From Streptomyces lydicus (GTDB lineage Bacteria; Actinomycetota; Actinomycetes; Streptomycetales; Streptomycetaceae), in contig NZ_JNZA01000004.1 of assembly GCF_000717345.1 (NCBI RefSeq), forward strand, positions 211,023 through 275,022: DNA of 64,000 bases, read 5' to 3'. Within the stretch, counting starts at the first letter, position 1, and each line of letters begins with the position of its first letter. The position numbers were made by a program, and so were the translations under genes. Below, one piece after another: positions 48,346-60,845 of the stretch. The notes under the pieces are model-generated. The model made no database searches, was not told where the DNA came from, and saw only the letters and a program-made list of their open reading frames with translations.

Positions 48346-50319
48346 ATGCCTTCTGCCGTCTTGCAGCGTCCGCCGCGGACCTCCGCGCCGCGCCGGGACG
48401 TCCCCCGCCGCACCCGCGTGCTCGCGCTGTCCGAGGCCCGGTGGGCGGCCGCGGCGACCACCGCGTTCCTGCTCGCGCTGCCGCTGCAGCTGACCGGCGC
48501 ACCGGCCTGGACCTGGGGCGTGCTGCACGCCGTCGCGTATGTGACGGGCGGCTGGGAACCGGCCTGGTCCGGGCTGCGGGCGCTCGGCGCGCGGACCCTC
48601 GACGTCGATCTGCTGATGATCGTCGCCGCCGTCGGGGCGGCCGCGATCGGCCAGGTGCTGGACGGCGCCCTGCTGATCGTCATCTTCGCCTGCTCCGGCG
48701 CTCTGGAGGCGCTGGCCACCGCCCGTACCGAGGACTCGGTGCGCGGCCTGCTCGCGCTCGCGCCGGAGACCGCGACCCGGCTGGCCGCGGACGGCACCGA
48801 ACAGCGCGTGGCCACCGCGGAACTCGCCGTCGGCGACGTCGTGCTGGTCCGCCCCGGCGAGCGGGTCGGCGCGGACGGCCGCGTCCTCGACGGCGCCGGC
48901 GAGGTCGACCAGGCCACCATCACCGGCGAACCCCTGCCGGTGCCCAAGGAGCCCGGCGACGAGGTGTTCGCCGGCACCCTCAACGGCACCGGCGCGCTCA
49001 CGGTCCGGGTCGAGCGCGACGCCGGCGACAGCGTCATCGCCCGGATCGTGGCCATGGTGGCCGAGGCGTCCGAGACCAAGGCGCCGACCCAGCTGTTCAT
49101 CGAGCGGGTCGAACAGCGCTACTCGGTCGGCATGGTGGCCGTCACCCTCGCCGTCTTCGTCGTCCCGCTGCTGCTCGGCGCGGAGCTGACCCGTTCCCTG
49201 CTGCGGGCGATGACCTTCATGATCGTCGCCTCACCGTGCGCGGTGGTGCTGGCGACCATGCCGCCGCTGCTGTCGGCCATCGCCAACGCCGGACGGCACG
49301 GCGTCCTGGTCAAGTCCGCCGTCGTGATGGAACGCCTCGGCCAGGTCGACGCGGTCGCGCTCGACAAGACCGGCACCCTGACCGAGGGTACGCCCGAGGT
49401 CGCCGCCGTCCGGCCGCTGCCCGACACCGGCCTCGACGAGGAGACGCTGCTGACCTGGGCGGCCGCCGCCGAGCACCCCAGCGAACACCCCCTGGCCCGG
49501 GCGCTGGTGGCCGCCGCCCGCGCCCGCGGTCTGCGGCTGCCGGCCGCCGAGGAGTTCACCGCCTCCCCCGGCACCGGCGTCCGCGCCACCGTCGACGGCG
49601 CCCGGATCGCGGTCGGCTCCCCGGCCCGGCTGCTGCCCGCCGGCGGCCCCGCGGACGCGCGGACCGGCGCGCTCGTCGCGGAGCTGGAGGAGTCCGGGCA
49701 CACCGCGGTCCTCGTCCTGCGCGACGGCGTACCGGCCGGGGTGCTGGGACTCGCCGACCGGCTGCGCCCCGGCGCGGCCACCACCCTTGCCTCCCTGCGC
49801 GCCCTCACCGGCCGCGCCCCGACCCTGCTGACCGGCGACAATCCGCGCGCCGCGGCCCGCCTCGCCGCCGAGGTCGGCATCACCGACGTACGGGCCGGGC
49901 TGCTGCCCGAGGACAAGGTGAGCGCGGTCCGCGCACAGGAGGCGGCCGGCCGCCGGGTGCTGGTCGTCGGTGACGGGGTGAACGACGCCCCGGCGCTGGC
50001 CGCCGCACACACCGGCATCGCGATGGGCCGGGCCGGCTCCGACCTCGCCCTGGAGACCGCCGACGCGGTCGTCGTTCGGGACGAACTCGCCACCGTCCCC
50101 GCCGTGTTGCGGCTCTCCCGGGCCGCCCGCCTGCTGGTCGTGCAGAACCTCGTGGTCGCCGCGGTCTTCCTCTCCGGCCTGGTCGTCTGGGACCTGGCCG
50201 GGGACCTGCCGCTGCCGCTGGGCGTCCTCGGCCACGAGGGCTCCACCGTCCTCGTGGGCCTCAACGGCCTGCGGCTGCTGCGCGAGACCGCGTGGCGGCG
50301 GGCGGCCGGCCCGGCCTGA
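48346..50319 (+). CDS. P1B-4-type heavy-metal-exporting ATPase (CoaT/CtpD-like)
   Basis: A 657-residue P-type ATPase without N-terminal metal-binding domain. The metal-site helix has SPC (296-298 in IVASPCAVVLATMPPLLSA), the actuator loop TITGEPLPVP, the phosphorylation Asp340 in DKTGTLTEGTP, the nucleotide motif HPSEHPLA, the hinge VGDGVNDAPAL, and HEGST (630-634) in the last helices. SPC with HEGST is the P1B-4 signature, the class of CoaT, CtpD and CzcP that exports cobalt, nickel, iron or zinc. ATG 48346 is used, with GAAGGG upstream. The divergent ArsR gene and the operator define a metal-inducible pair. Confidence 0.87.
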   Translation: MPSAVLQRPPRTSAPRRDVPRRTRVLALSEARWAAAATTAFLLALPLQLTGAPAWTWGVLHAVAYVTGGWEPAWSGLRALGARTLDVDLLMIVAAVGAAAIGQVLDGALLIVIFACSGALEALATARTEDSVRGLLALAPETATRLAADGTEQRVATAELAVGDVVLVRPGERVGADGRVLDGAGEVDQATITGEPLPVPKEPGDEVFAGTLNGTGALTVRVERDAGDSVIARIVAMVAEASETKAPTQLFIERVEQRYSVGMVAVTLAVFVVPLLLGAELTRSLLRAMTFMIVASPCAVVLATMPPLLSAIANAGRHGVLVKSAVVMERLGQVDAVALDKTGTLTEGTPEVAAVRPLPDTGLDEETLLTWAAAAEHPSEHPLARALVAAARARGLRLPAAEEFTASPGTGVRATVDGARIAVGSPARLLPAGGPADARTGALVAELEESGHTAVLVLRDGVPAGVLGLADRLRPGAATTLASLRALTGRAPTLLTGDNPRAAARLAAEVGITDVRAGLLPEDKVSAVRAQEAAGRRVLVVGDGVNDAPALAAAHTGIAMGRAGSDLALETADAVVVRDELATVPAVLRLSRAARLLVVQNLVVAAVFLSGLVVWDLAGDLPLPLGVLGHEGSTVLVGLNGLRLLRETAWRRAAGPA

Positions 50320-50351
50320 TCCACACGACAGCCCCTAGGGGTCCCGCGGGC

Positions 50352-51908
50352 TCACCCGGCGTCCTCGCGCACCATGTCGGCGCACTTCTCCCCGATCATC
50401 ATGGTGGTGATGCAGGGGTTGACGGTGACCAGCTCCGGCATCACCGACCCGTCGGCGACCCGCAGTCCCGCGATGCCCTTGACCCGCAGCCGGGCGTCCA
50501 GCGGCGCCATGGCGTCGTCGTCGGCGCCCATCTTCACCGTGCAGGAGGGGTGGTAGACGGTGTTGTGGGTGGTGCGGATGTAGTCGAGGAGTTCGTCGTC
50601 GGTGCGGACGTCGGGGCCGGGGGCGAGTTCGGCGCCGGCCCACTCGGCCATGGGGGCCCGGGAGACGATCTCGCGGGCGAGCCGCAGGCCGTGCGTCATC
50701 ACCCGTACGTCGTGCTCGTGGGTGAAGTAGCGCGGGTCGACCCTGGGCTTGTCGCGGAAGTCGCGGGTGCGCAGCCGGACCGTGCCGCGGGAGCGGGCGC
50801 GGGTGACGTTCGGGGTGAGGCAGAAGGCGTTCTCGGAGGTCGGGTAGCCGTACCGGGCGGTGTTCAGGTCGAAGGGCACGGAACCGTAGTGGAACATCAG
50901 GTCCGGCCGGTCGAGGCCGGGCTCGGTGTCGGCGAAGATGCCGATCTCCCACCACTGGTTGGAGGTGGTGACCATGGGGCGCGCGGCCTCCCACATGATC
51001 ACGCCCTCGGGGTGGTCCTGGAGGTTCTCCCCCACCCCCGGCGAGTGGACCACCACGTCCACGCCGACCTCGCGCAGGTGCTCGGCCGGCCCGATGCCGG
51101 AGAGCATCAGCAGCTTGGGGGTGTCGATCGAGCCGCAGGAGACGATGGTCTCGCGCCGGGCCCGCACCGTACGGGTGTGGATCAGATCGGGGTCGAGGTA
51201 CGTGGCTCCGGTGCAGCGGCGGTCGTCGTCGATCAGCAGGCGTTCGGCGCGGACGCCGGTACGGACGGTGAGGTTGGGCCGCTTGCCCATGACGGGGTGG
51301 AGGTAGGCCACGGAGGAGGACTGGCGGGTGTTGTTCTCGTCCGAGTTGATCTGGAACCAGTTGGCGCCGCGGAGGACGGTCTGCCCGGTGTTGAACGGCG
51401 TGGTGGGGATGCCGTGTTCGGCGCAGGCGGCCAACAGCGCCGCGCCGCACGGGTCCGCACCCTTGATGGTGCGCAGCGTGACCGGGCCGCTGCGGCCGTG
51501 GTGGTCGCCGGGTGCGTCGTTGCTCTCCAGCCGCCGGTAGAGCGGGAAGGTGTCGCGGGCGCCCCAGCCGGTACAGCCGGCCGCCTCCCACCCGTCGAGG
51601 TCCTCGGCCGGTGCCCAGAAGGCGATACAGGAGTTGTGCGAGGAGCAGCCGCCGAGCACCTTGGCGCGGGCGTGCCGCATGAAGCTGTTCCCGTTCTCCT
51701 GGGGCTCGACCGGGTAGTCCCAGTCGTAGCCGGATTCCAGCAGCGCCATCCAGCGGTCCAGGCGCAGCACGTTGTCGTCGCCGACGTCGGAGGGGCCGGC
51801 CTCCAGGACGCAGACGGTGACGGCCGGGTCCTCGCTGAGCCGGGCGGCCACGACGTTCCCCGCGGTACCGCCGCCGACGATGACATAGTCGAACTCTTCG
51901 ATGGGCAT
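50352..51908 (-). CDS. choline oxidase/dehydrogenase (GMC flavoprotein, CodA/BetA type)
   Basis: A 518-residue GMC oxidoreductase with FAD motif DYVIVGGGTAGNVVAARLSE. RAKVLGGCSSHNSCIAFWAP is closely like Arthrobacter choline oxidase around the His that binds FAD covalently (His91 here). QWWEIGIF, PDLMFHYGSVPFD, the active-site His in TVYHPSCTVKMG and Asn in VNPCITTMMIGE also fit. Choline is oxidised via betaine aldehyde to glycine betaine. Oxidase and dehydrogenase cannot be separated with certainty. ATG 51908 has AAGGAGG upstream. Last gene of the six-gene minus-strand operon, 28 bp after the transporter. Confidence 0.85.
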   Translation of the reverse strand: MPIEEFDYVIVGGGTAGNVVAARLSEDPAVTVCVLEAGPSDVGDDNVLRLDRWMALLESGYDWDYPVEPQENGNSFMRHARAKVLGGCSSHNSCIAFWAPAEDLDGWEAAGCTGWGARDTFPLYRRLESNDAPGDHHGRSGPVTLRTIKGADPCGAALLAACAEHGIPTTPFNTGQTVLRGANWFQINSDENNTRQSSSVAYLHPVMGKRPNLTVRTGVRAERLLIDDDRRCTGATYLDPDLIHTRTVRARRETIVSCGSIDTPKLLMLSGIGPAEHLREVGVDVVVHSPGVGENLQDHPEGVIMWEAARPMVTTSNQWWEIGIFADTEPGLDRPDLMFHYGSVPFDLNTARYGYPTSENAFCLTPNVTRARSRGTVRLRTRDFRDKPRVDPRYFTHEHDVRVMTHGLRLAREIVSRAPMAEWAGAELAPGPDVRTDDELLDYIRTTHNTVYHPSCTVKMGADDDAMAPLDARLRVKGIAGLRVADGSVMPELVTVNPCITTMMIGEKCADMVREDAG

Positions 51909-51936
51909 GGGGAGTTGACCTCCTTGCAAGTCAGGA

Positions 51937-53547
51937 TCAGTCCTGCGCCGGGACGGTGACGGGCGCGTCGGGGGCGGCGGGGGCGTCCGCGGTGGACCGC
52001 GGTGCGGCGTGCTCGGCGAGGACACCGGTGCGGTGCCGCTGGACGAACCAGTAGTAGGCGAAGCCGCCGAGCGCCACGGCGCCGACGAACAGCACCGCGC
52101 CCCAGCGCAGATACCAGTGGTGCGGCGGGGTGGCGTTGTAGACCGCGTCCCGGGGCCAGGCGAGGTTGACGATCATGCCGGCGCCCCAGAGGACGGCGAG
52201 GACGTTGACCGGCAGGCCCCAGCGGCCCAGCGTGAAGCGGCCGCCGTCGGCCGGCGTCCACCTGCCGCGCACCCTGGCCACCAGCATCGGGGCGGTGACC
52301 AGCAGATACGCCAGGTAGATCATGATGATGCCGATGCTGGTGACCACGGAGAAGATCTGCGGCTGGCGGATGTTGATCAGCAGTACGCCCAGCGAGAGCA
52401 CCCCGACGATGACCGCGGGCAGTACGGGCGTCCGGAAGCGCGGGCTGACCTTCGCCATCAGCGACGCGGCGGGCAGGTTGTTGTCCCGGGACATGGCGAA
52501 CGCCAGCCGGATCGCGGCGGTGTGCACGGCCAGCGCGCAGACCGTGACCGCGATCAGCACGCACCACAGCATCGCCTTGCCGCCGGTGTCGCCCAGCACG
52601 TCGAGCACCACGTACTGGAGCCCGTCGGTGGTCAGCCCCTTCCCGTTCAGGCTGCCCACGCTCATCATCGCGAGCAGCAGGATCAGCCCGCCGAGCACGA
52701 ACGAGGCGATCAGCGCGCGGAGGATGGCCCGCGGCGCGTTGCGGGAGGGGTCGAGGGACTCCTCACCGAGCGAGGCCGCGGTGTCGAAGCCGTACATGAC
52801 GTACGCGGAGGCCAGCGAGGCGGTGAGGAAGGCACCCAGGTAGCCCAGGTGCTGGCCGGCGCCGTGGTGCTGGGTCTCCAGCACCACGCCCGGACCGCGC
52901 ACGACGTGGACGGCGAACAGCACGATCAGCACGACGGTGGCGATCAGCTCGATGAAGACGCCCGCGGTGTTGATCCGTGCCATGAGTTTGACGCCGAAGG
53001 CGTTGACCAGGGTGGTGAACACGATCAGGACGGTCGCCAGCAGCACACCGTTCGTGGCGACGTCGTACGTTCCGGTGCCGTCGCCGACGAGCTGGAAGAC
53101 GGCGGAGATCTTCGGCAGGGTCAGCTGGTAGGCGAGGGCCACCGCCGCGAGCGAGACGATCGAGGCGACCAGCATCATCCAGCCGGCCAGCCAGCCGATG
53201 TGCGGATTGCCCAGCTTCTTGGCCCAGTTGTAGACGGACCCGGCGACGGGGTGGCGGGCGGCCAGCTCGGCGAAGGAGAGGGCGATCATCAGCTGGCCGA
53301 CGAAGACCATCGGCCAGGACCACCAGTAGGCGGGTCCGCCGATGCCGTAGCCGAAGTAGAAGAGCTGGAAGGTGCCGGTGAGGATGGAGATGTAGCTGAT
53401 GCCGGCGGCGAAGGTGTGGAAGTTGCCGAGGGTGCGCTTGAGTTCGGGGCGGTAACCGAATTCGGCGAGCTCGGTGTCGTCGTGCGTGTCCTGCCGGGTG
53501 TCGTTCCGCGTGCCACCTCTTGCCGGCGCCGCGTCGGGTGAAGTCAA
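51937..53547 (-). CDS. APC-family amine/amino-acid permease
   Basis: A 536-residue transporter with about twelve membrane helices, beginning with the hydrophilic head RPELKRTLGNFHTFAAGISY and the consensus GGPAYWWSWPMVFVGQLM, AELAARHPVAGSVYNWAKKL and MYGFDTAASLGEES. This subgroup (amino acid permease 2/GABA-permease-like) imports amino acids, choline or related amines. Given its place between choline oxidase and the aldehyde dehydrogenase, choline or a betaine is the likely substrate (inference). GTG/ATG region at 53547; 12 bp after the aldehyde dehydrogenase stop. Confidence 0.83.
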   Translation of the reverse strand: MTSPDAAPARGGTRNDTRQDTHDDTELAEFGYRPELKRTLGNFHTFAAGISYISILTGTFQLFYFGYGIGGPAYWWSWPMVFVGQLMIALSFAELAARHPVAGSVYNWAKKLGNPHIGWLAGWMMLVASIVSLAAVALAYQLTLPKISAVFQLVGDGTGTYDVATNGVLLATVLIVFTTLVNAFGVKLMARINTAGVFIELIATVVLIVLFAVHVVRGPGVVLETQHHGAGQHLGYLGAFLTASLASAYVMYGFDTAASLGEESLDPSRNAPRAILRALIASFVLGGLILLLAMMSVGSLNGKGLTTDGLQYVVLDVLGDTGGKAMLWCVLIAVTVCALAVHTAAIRLAFAMSRDNNLPAASLMAKVSPRFRTPVLPAVIVGVLSLGVLLINIRQPQIFSVVTSIGIIMIYLAYLLVTAPMLVARVRGRWTPADGGRFTLGRWGLPVNVLAVLWGAGMIVNLAWPRDAVYNATPPHHWYLRWGAVLFVGAVALGGFAYYWFVQRHRTGVLAEHAAPRSTADAPAAPDAPVTVPAQD

Positions 53548-53559
53548 GAGCGTTCCTCC

Positions 53560-55026
53560 TCAGTCGAACCAGTGCAGCGGCGCGGGTGCGGTGTTGCGCC
53601 AGATGTGTTTGATCTCGCGGTACTCCGCCAGACCACTGGGGCCGAGCTCCCGGCCCGTTCCGGACTGCTTGAAGCCGCCCCACTCCGCCTGCGGGAGGTA
53701 GGGGTGGTAGTCGTTGATCCACACGGTGCCCAGGCGCAGCGCGGAGCTGACCCGGTCGGCCCTGGCCTGATCGGTGGTCCACACGGCGCCGGCCAGCCCG
53801 TAGACGGTGTCGTTGGCCAGCCGCACCGCCTCGTCCTCGTCGCCGAAGCGCTCGACGGTCAGCACCGGTCCGAAGGACTCCTCGCGCACCACGGACATCG
53901 CGCCGTGGCACTCGTCGAGCACGGTGGGCAGGTAGTAGTGGCCGTCGGCGAGTGCCGGGTCGTCGGGGCGGGCGCCGCCGCAGCGCAGTACGGCGCCCTC
54001 GGCGAGCCCGGCGGCCACGTACGCCTCGACCTTGGCGCGGTGCGCGGCGGAGATCAGCGGCCCCGTACGGGCGTGGTCGTCGAAGGGTCCACCGAGCCGG
54101 ATGAGCCGGGCGCGGCGCACGACCTCGTCGACGAACCGGTCGTGCAGCGCGTCCTCGACCAGCAGCCGGGCACCGGCCGAGCAGACCTGGCCGGAGTGCA
54201 GGAAGACCGCGGTCAGGGCGTGGTCGACGGCGGTGTCGAAGTCGGCGTCCGCGAAGACGATGTTGGGGTTCTTGCCGCCCAGTTCGAGGGCGACGCGTTT
54301 GACGGTGCCGGCTGCGGCCGCCATGATCCGCCGCCCGGTGAGCAGCCCGCCGGTGAAGGAGACCATGTCGACGTCCGGGTGGTCGGCGAGCGGGGCGCCG
54401 ACCTCCGGGCCGGTGCCCAGGACCAGGTTGGCGACGCCGTCCGGCAGCCCGGCCTCCTGGAGCAGCCGGATCAGGGCGAGGGCGGTGTGCGGGGTGAGTT
54501 CGCTGGGCTTCAGGACGAAGGTGTTGCCCGCGGCGAGGGCCGGGGCGACCTTCCACGCGGTCTGCAGCAGCGGGTAGTTCCAGGGGGTGATCAGGGCGCA
54601 GACCCCGATCGGCTCGTGGACGATGCGGCTGTCGACGCCGGGCGTGCCCGGGTCGACCACCCGGCCGTCCGCGGTGCCGGCGAGGCGGCCGAAGTAGCGG
54701 AAGCAGGCGGCGATGTCGTCGATGTCCGCCTCGCTCTCCACGAGGCGTTTTCCGGTGTCCAGGGACTCCGCGCGGGCCAGCGCCGGCTTGTCCCGTTCCA
54801 GGAGGCCGGCGACCCGCAGCAGCAGGTCGCCGCGCTCGGCGTCCGGGGTGTGCGGCCAGGGGCCCCGGTCGAAGGCGCGGCGGGCGGCGGCGACGGCTTC
54901 CAGGGTGTCCTTGCCGCCGGCCTCGTCGACGACGGCGACCAGGCTGCCGTCGGCGGGGCAGCGGATCTCGCGGGTCCGCTCGGTGAGCGGGGAGCGCCAG
55001 CGGCCGTCGATGAACAGGTCAGGCAT
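53560..55026 (-). CDS. betB: NAD-dependent aldehyde dehydrogenase, probable betaine-aldehyde dehydrogenase
   Basis: A 488-residue ALDH with VCALITPWNYPLLQTAWKVA, general-base Glu in VALELGGKNPNIVF, nucleophile Cys in HSGQVCSAGARLLVED, and ESFGPVLTVERFGDEDEA. It oxidises betaine aldehyde to glycine betaine if the gene context is followed; residues for substrate choice cannot be judged here. ATG 55026 overlaps the stop of the Rieske oxygenase by 8 nt. In Streptomyces, choline oxidase can do both oxidations, so the ALDH may raise flux or serve another aldehyde. Confidence 0.82.
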   Translation of the reverse strand: MPDLFIDGRWRSPLTERTREIRCPADGSLVAVVDEAGGKDTLEAVAAARRAFDRGPWPHTPDAERGDLLLRVAGLLERDKPALARAESLDTGKRLVESEADIDDIAACFRYFGRLAGTADGRVVDPGTPGVDSRIVHEPIGVCALITPWNYPLLQTAWKVAPALAAGNTFVLKPSELTPHTALALIRLLQEAGLPDGVANLVLGTGPEVGAPLADHPDVDMVSFTGGLLTGRRIMAAAAGTVKRVALELGGKNPNIVFADADFDTAVDHALTAVFLHSGQVCSAGARLLVEDALHDRFVDEVVRRARLIRLGGPFDDHARTGPLISAAHRAKVEAYVAAGLAEGAVLRCGGARPDDPALADGHYYLPTVLDECHGAMSVVREESFGPVLTVERFGDEDEAVRLANDTVYGLAGAVWTTDQARADRVSSALRLGTVWINDYHPYLPQAEWGGFKQSGTGRELGPSGLAEYREIKHIWRNTAPAPLHWFD

Positions 55027-56149
55027 GCTCGCCCTCCAGCCGCTCGGTGACCCACTGGTGGAAGGCGCCGATGTGGTGCTCGCTGGGGACGAGCACCCCG
55101 CCGTCGCGGTAGGCGCGGGAGTGCATCGCCGGCTGGGTGCGCTCACAGGCGTCGAAGTCCTGGGAGTTGACCCGGTGGAAGAGCTCCACGGACTTGGAGA
55201 CGTCCACGCCGGCGTCGACGATCTCGGGGAGATAGAGCCAGTCGCACTCGACGACGGTGCGGTCGGGTGCCATGGGGAACATCCGGTGGACGATGACGTG
55301 GTCGGGGACGAGGTTGACGAACACCTGCGGCCGGACGGTGATCGCGTAGTAGCGGCGGTCCTGGGCGTCGTCGATGCCCGGCAGCCGGCCGAAGCCCGCA
55401 CTGCCGTCGACGGTGAACCCGGCGGCCTCCTCGGCGAACTCCGCGCCGTGGCCGACGTAGTACTGGGCGGCCAGGCCGTCGGCGAACTCCGGTAGTACTT
55501 CGGTGAGTTCGGGATGGATCGTGGCGCAGTGGTAGCACTCCATGAAGTTCTCGATGATGAGCTTCCAGTTGGCGCGCACGTCGTAGGTGATGCGCTTGCC
55601 GAGGGCGAGCCCCTCGGTGCGGTAGTGCTCGATGGCGGCCGGATCGCCCAGCCGCTCGGTGGCCGCACCGATCACGGTGTCCTCGAAGGACGGCGGCTCG
55701 TCGGCCAGGCACACCCAGGCGTAGCCGAGCCACTCGCGCAGCGGGACGGTGACCAGGCCGCGCTCGGTGCGGTCGATGTCCGGCATCTTCTGCAGGTTGG
55801 GGGCGGCGACCAGCCGCCCGTCGAGGTCGTAGGTCCAGGCGTGGTAGGGGCACTGGAGGTTGCGGCGGACCTCGCCGGACTCCTCGGTGCACAGCTGGGC
55901 GCCGCGGTGCCGGCAGATGTTGAGGAAGGCGCGCAGCTCACCGGCGCGGTTACGGGTGATCAGGACGCTCTCCCGGCCGATCCGCACGGTGCGGAAGGCG
56001 CCGGGCTTCTCCAGGTCGGCGCTGCGCACGGCACAGAACCACAGCTGCTCGAAGATCTTTTCCTGTTCGAGCCGGAAGACGTCGGGGTCGGTGTAGTAGT
56101 GGCCGGCGAGGGTGGCGATCAGGCTGGGGGAGAGCGGGGTCGTCGTCAC
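55019..56149 (-). CDS. Rieske aromatic-ring-hydroxylating-type oxygenase, probable glycine betaine demethylase (GbcA-like)
   Basis: A 376-residue oxygenase alpha subunit. The Rieske cluster is CRHRGAQLC with CPYHAW (C-x-H, C-x2-H, residues about 81-103). The mononuclear iron site is ENFMECYHCATIHPEL (His, His) and a later Asp. The GbcA and choline-monooxygenase families share this pattern; demethylation of glycine betaine to dimethylglycine plus formaldehyde fits the neighbours. Start GTG 56149 with GAGGAG 7 nt upstream. The reductase partner (GbcB) is absent; a Rieske ferredoxin and a ferredoxin reductase at 60846-62332 could deliver electrons. Confidence 0.83.
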   Translation of the reverse strand: MTTTPLSPSLIATLAGHYYTDPDVFRLEQEKIFEQLWFCAVRSADLEKPGAFRTVRIGRESVLITRNRAGELRAFLNICRHRGAQLCTEESGEVRRNLQCPYHAWTYDLDGRLVAAPNLQKMPDIDRTERGLVTVPLREWLGYAWVCLADEPPSFEDTVIGAATERLGDPAAIEHYRTEGLALGKRITYDVRANWKLIIENFMECYHCATIHPELTEVLPEFADGLAAQYYVGHGAEFAEEAAGFTVDGSAGFGRLPGIDDAQDRRYYAITVRPQVFVNLVPDHVIVHRMFPMAPDRTVVECDWLYLPEIVDAGVDVSKSVELFHRVNSQDFDACERTQPAMHSRAYRDGGVLVPSEHHIGAFHQWVTERLEGEHA

Positions 56150-56246
56150 GTGCGTACTCCTCAGGCGGGCGCGGCGGCGAGGCGGTTGGGGGTGTCCCGG
56201 GCGAGGCGGCCCGCACGGGCCTCCTCGGTGCGTCGCAGCGGGGGTC

Positions 56247-59685
<3,439 letters not shown>

Positions 59686-59700
59686 GCCCTACCCCTCAGT

Positions 59701-59727
59701 GTTGCGCACTGCACGACTGGTTGCGCG
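59701..59727. promoter_or_regulatory. GTTGCGC direct repeat upstream of the betaine operon
   Basis: GTTGCGCA (59701-59708) and GTTGCGCG (59720-59727) are direct repeats 19 bp apart, 15-42 bp upstream of the first gene of the minus-strand operon. The same octamer occurs as an inverted repeat in the IclR/ferredoxin promoter (60778-60806), so IclR is the likely binder. Confidence 0.6.
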
Positions 59728-59819
59728 ATGAGAGACATAGTGGGAACGCCGGATCGGCACCGTCAAGAGGTGCGAGCTAGCTGTTGGTAAAAGGCTCGTT
59801 ACCCGCCCGGACACGACGA

Positions 59820-59847
59820 CGGGGCCGGAGCGCTCGCTCCGGCCCCG
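59820..59847 (-). terminator. strong hairpin terminator after the IclR gene
   Basis: CGGGGCCGGAGCG and CGCTCCGGCCCCG form a perfect 13-bp inverted repeat with 2 nt between (a 4-nt loop in practice), 26 nt beyond the IclR stop on the minus strand. It should separate IclR transcription from the betaine operon. Confidence 0.7.
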
Positions 59848-59873
59848 CCTGGGCCACCCTGCCCGTCAGCCGC

Positions 59874-60677
59874 TCAACAGGCGTACCCCATCCGCCGGGA
59901 GAGCTCCTCAGCTGCGGAAACCGTGCCCTTGACGACCTCGGGCAATCGCTCCTCGTCGAGCCGGTAGGCCGGCACCGACACACTGATCGCGCCGATCACC
60001 GAGCCGTCGTGCGCCCGCACCGGCGCCGCCACGGCGCGCAGCCCGAGCTCCAGCTCCTCGACCGCCACCGCGAAACCGCGCTCGACGACCTGCCTGAGCT
60101 CCCGGCGCAGCACCTCCGCCGACGTCACCGTCCGCTCGGTGAGCTGCGGCAACTTCCGCCCCAGCACGGCGTCCTGGACCGGTCCCGGCTGGTAGGCGAG
60201 CAGCGCCTTGCCGCTGGAGGTGGCGTGCAGCGGCGTCCGCCGGCCGAGCCAGTTCTGCGCGGTGACCGAGGCCGGACCGCGCGCCTGCATGATGTTGACC
60301 GCGGCATCGCTCTCCAGCACCGCGATGTTGACCGTCTCCCCCAGCTCGTCGGCCAGCTGCTTGCAGACCGCCGCGCCCTCCTGGGAGATGTCCAGCCGTA
60401 CCGCCGCGGCGCCGGCCAGCCGCAACACCCCGGCGCCGAGGTAGTACTTGCCGCGCTCCTGCTCCTGCCCGACCAGCCCGCGGCTCTCCAGCACACCCAG
60501 CAGCCGGAACGCGGTGGACTTGTGCACGCCGAGCTCGTCGGCGACCTCGGTCACCCCGGCCTCGCCCAGGCGCGCCAGGATCTCCAGCACGGTCACCGCC
60601 CGGTCCACCGACTGCACGGCGCTCGCCGGCCCCTTCGGCGGTCTGCCGTCCGTCTGCTCCTCCACGATGTCCGTCAT
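59874..60677 (-). CDS. IclR-family transcriptional regulator
   Basis: A 267-residue IclR protein: winged helix AVQSVDRAVTVLEILARLGE, EVADELGVHKSTAFRLLGVL; effector domain GRRTPLHATSSGKALLA, VEELELGLRAVAAPVRAHDG and AISVSVPAYRLDEERL. The domains are of the usual length. ATG 60677 is preferred over longer in-frame starts. It is divergent from the Rieske ferredoxin gene, with an 8-bp perfect inverted repeat (GTTGCGCA/TGCGCAAC) in between. Its probable regulon is the choline/betaine genes, including the operon starting at 59685, which carries the same motif. Effector unknown; a betaine pathway intermediate is likely. Confidence 0.87.
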   Translation of the reverse strand: MTDIVEEQTDGRPPKGPASAVQSVDRAVTVLEILARLGEAGVTEVADELGVHKSTAFRLLGVLESRGLVGQEQERGKYYLGAGVLRLAGAAAVRLDISQEGAAVCKQLADELGETVNIAVLESDAAVNIMQARGPASVTAQNWLGRRTPLHATSSGKALLAYQPGPVQDAVLGRKLPQLTERTVTSAEVLRRELRQVVERGFAVAVEELELGLRAVAAPVRAHDGSVIGAISVSVPAYRLDEERLPEVVKGTVSAAEELSRRMGYAC

Positions 60678-60777
60678 GTACGGGATCTCACCACCTGGGA
60701 ACCCGCTCGCGGGTCCGAATCTGAACAGCCGGCATTTCCTGGGATCGCTTGACGCACACGCTCCCCGTCTGGATTCT

Positions 60778-60806
60778 GTTGCGCATAGCGCTTCATCGTG
60801 CGCAAC
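60778..60806. promoter_or_regulatory. IclR operator candidate, inverted repeat GTTGCGCA-N13-TGCGCAAC
   Basis: GTTGCGCA (60778-60785) and TGCGCAAC (60799-60806) are a perfect 8-bp inverted repeat in the 168-bp divergent region between the IclR gene and the Rieske ferredoxin gene, 40 bp before the ferredoxin start. The half-site recurs at 59701 and 59720. Confidence 0.68.
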
Positions 60807-60845
60807 GCGAAACTCGATGATACCGAACAGTAACAGGGGGGTCCT

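Noticed and set aside
52009..53541. 510-codon plus-strand frame opposite the APC permease
   Set aside because: Asp/Gly/His-rich mirror of membrane-protein codons, no motif.
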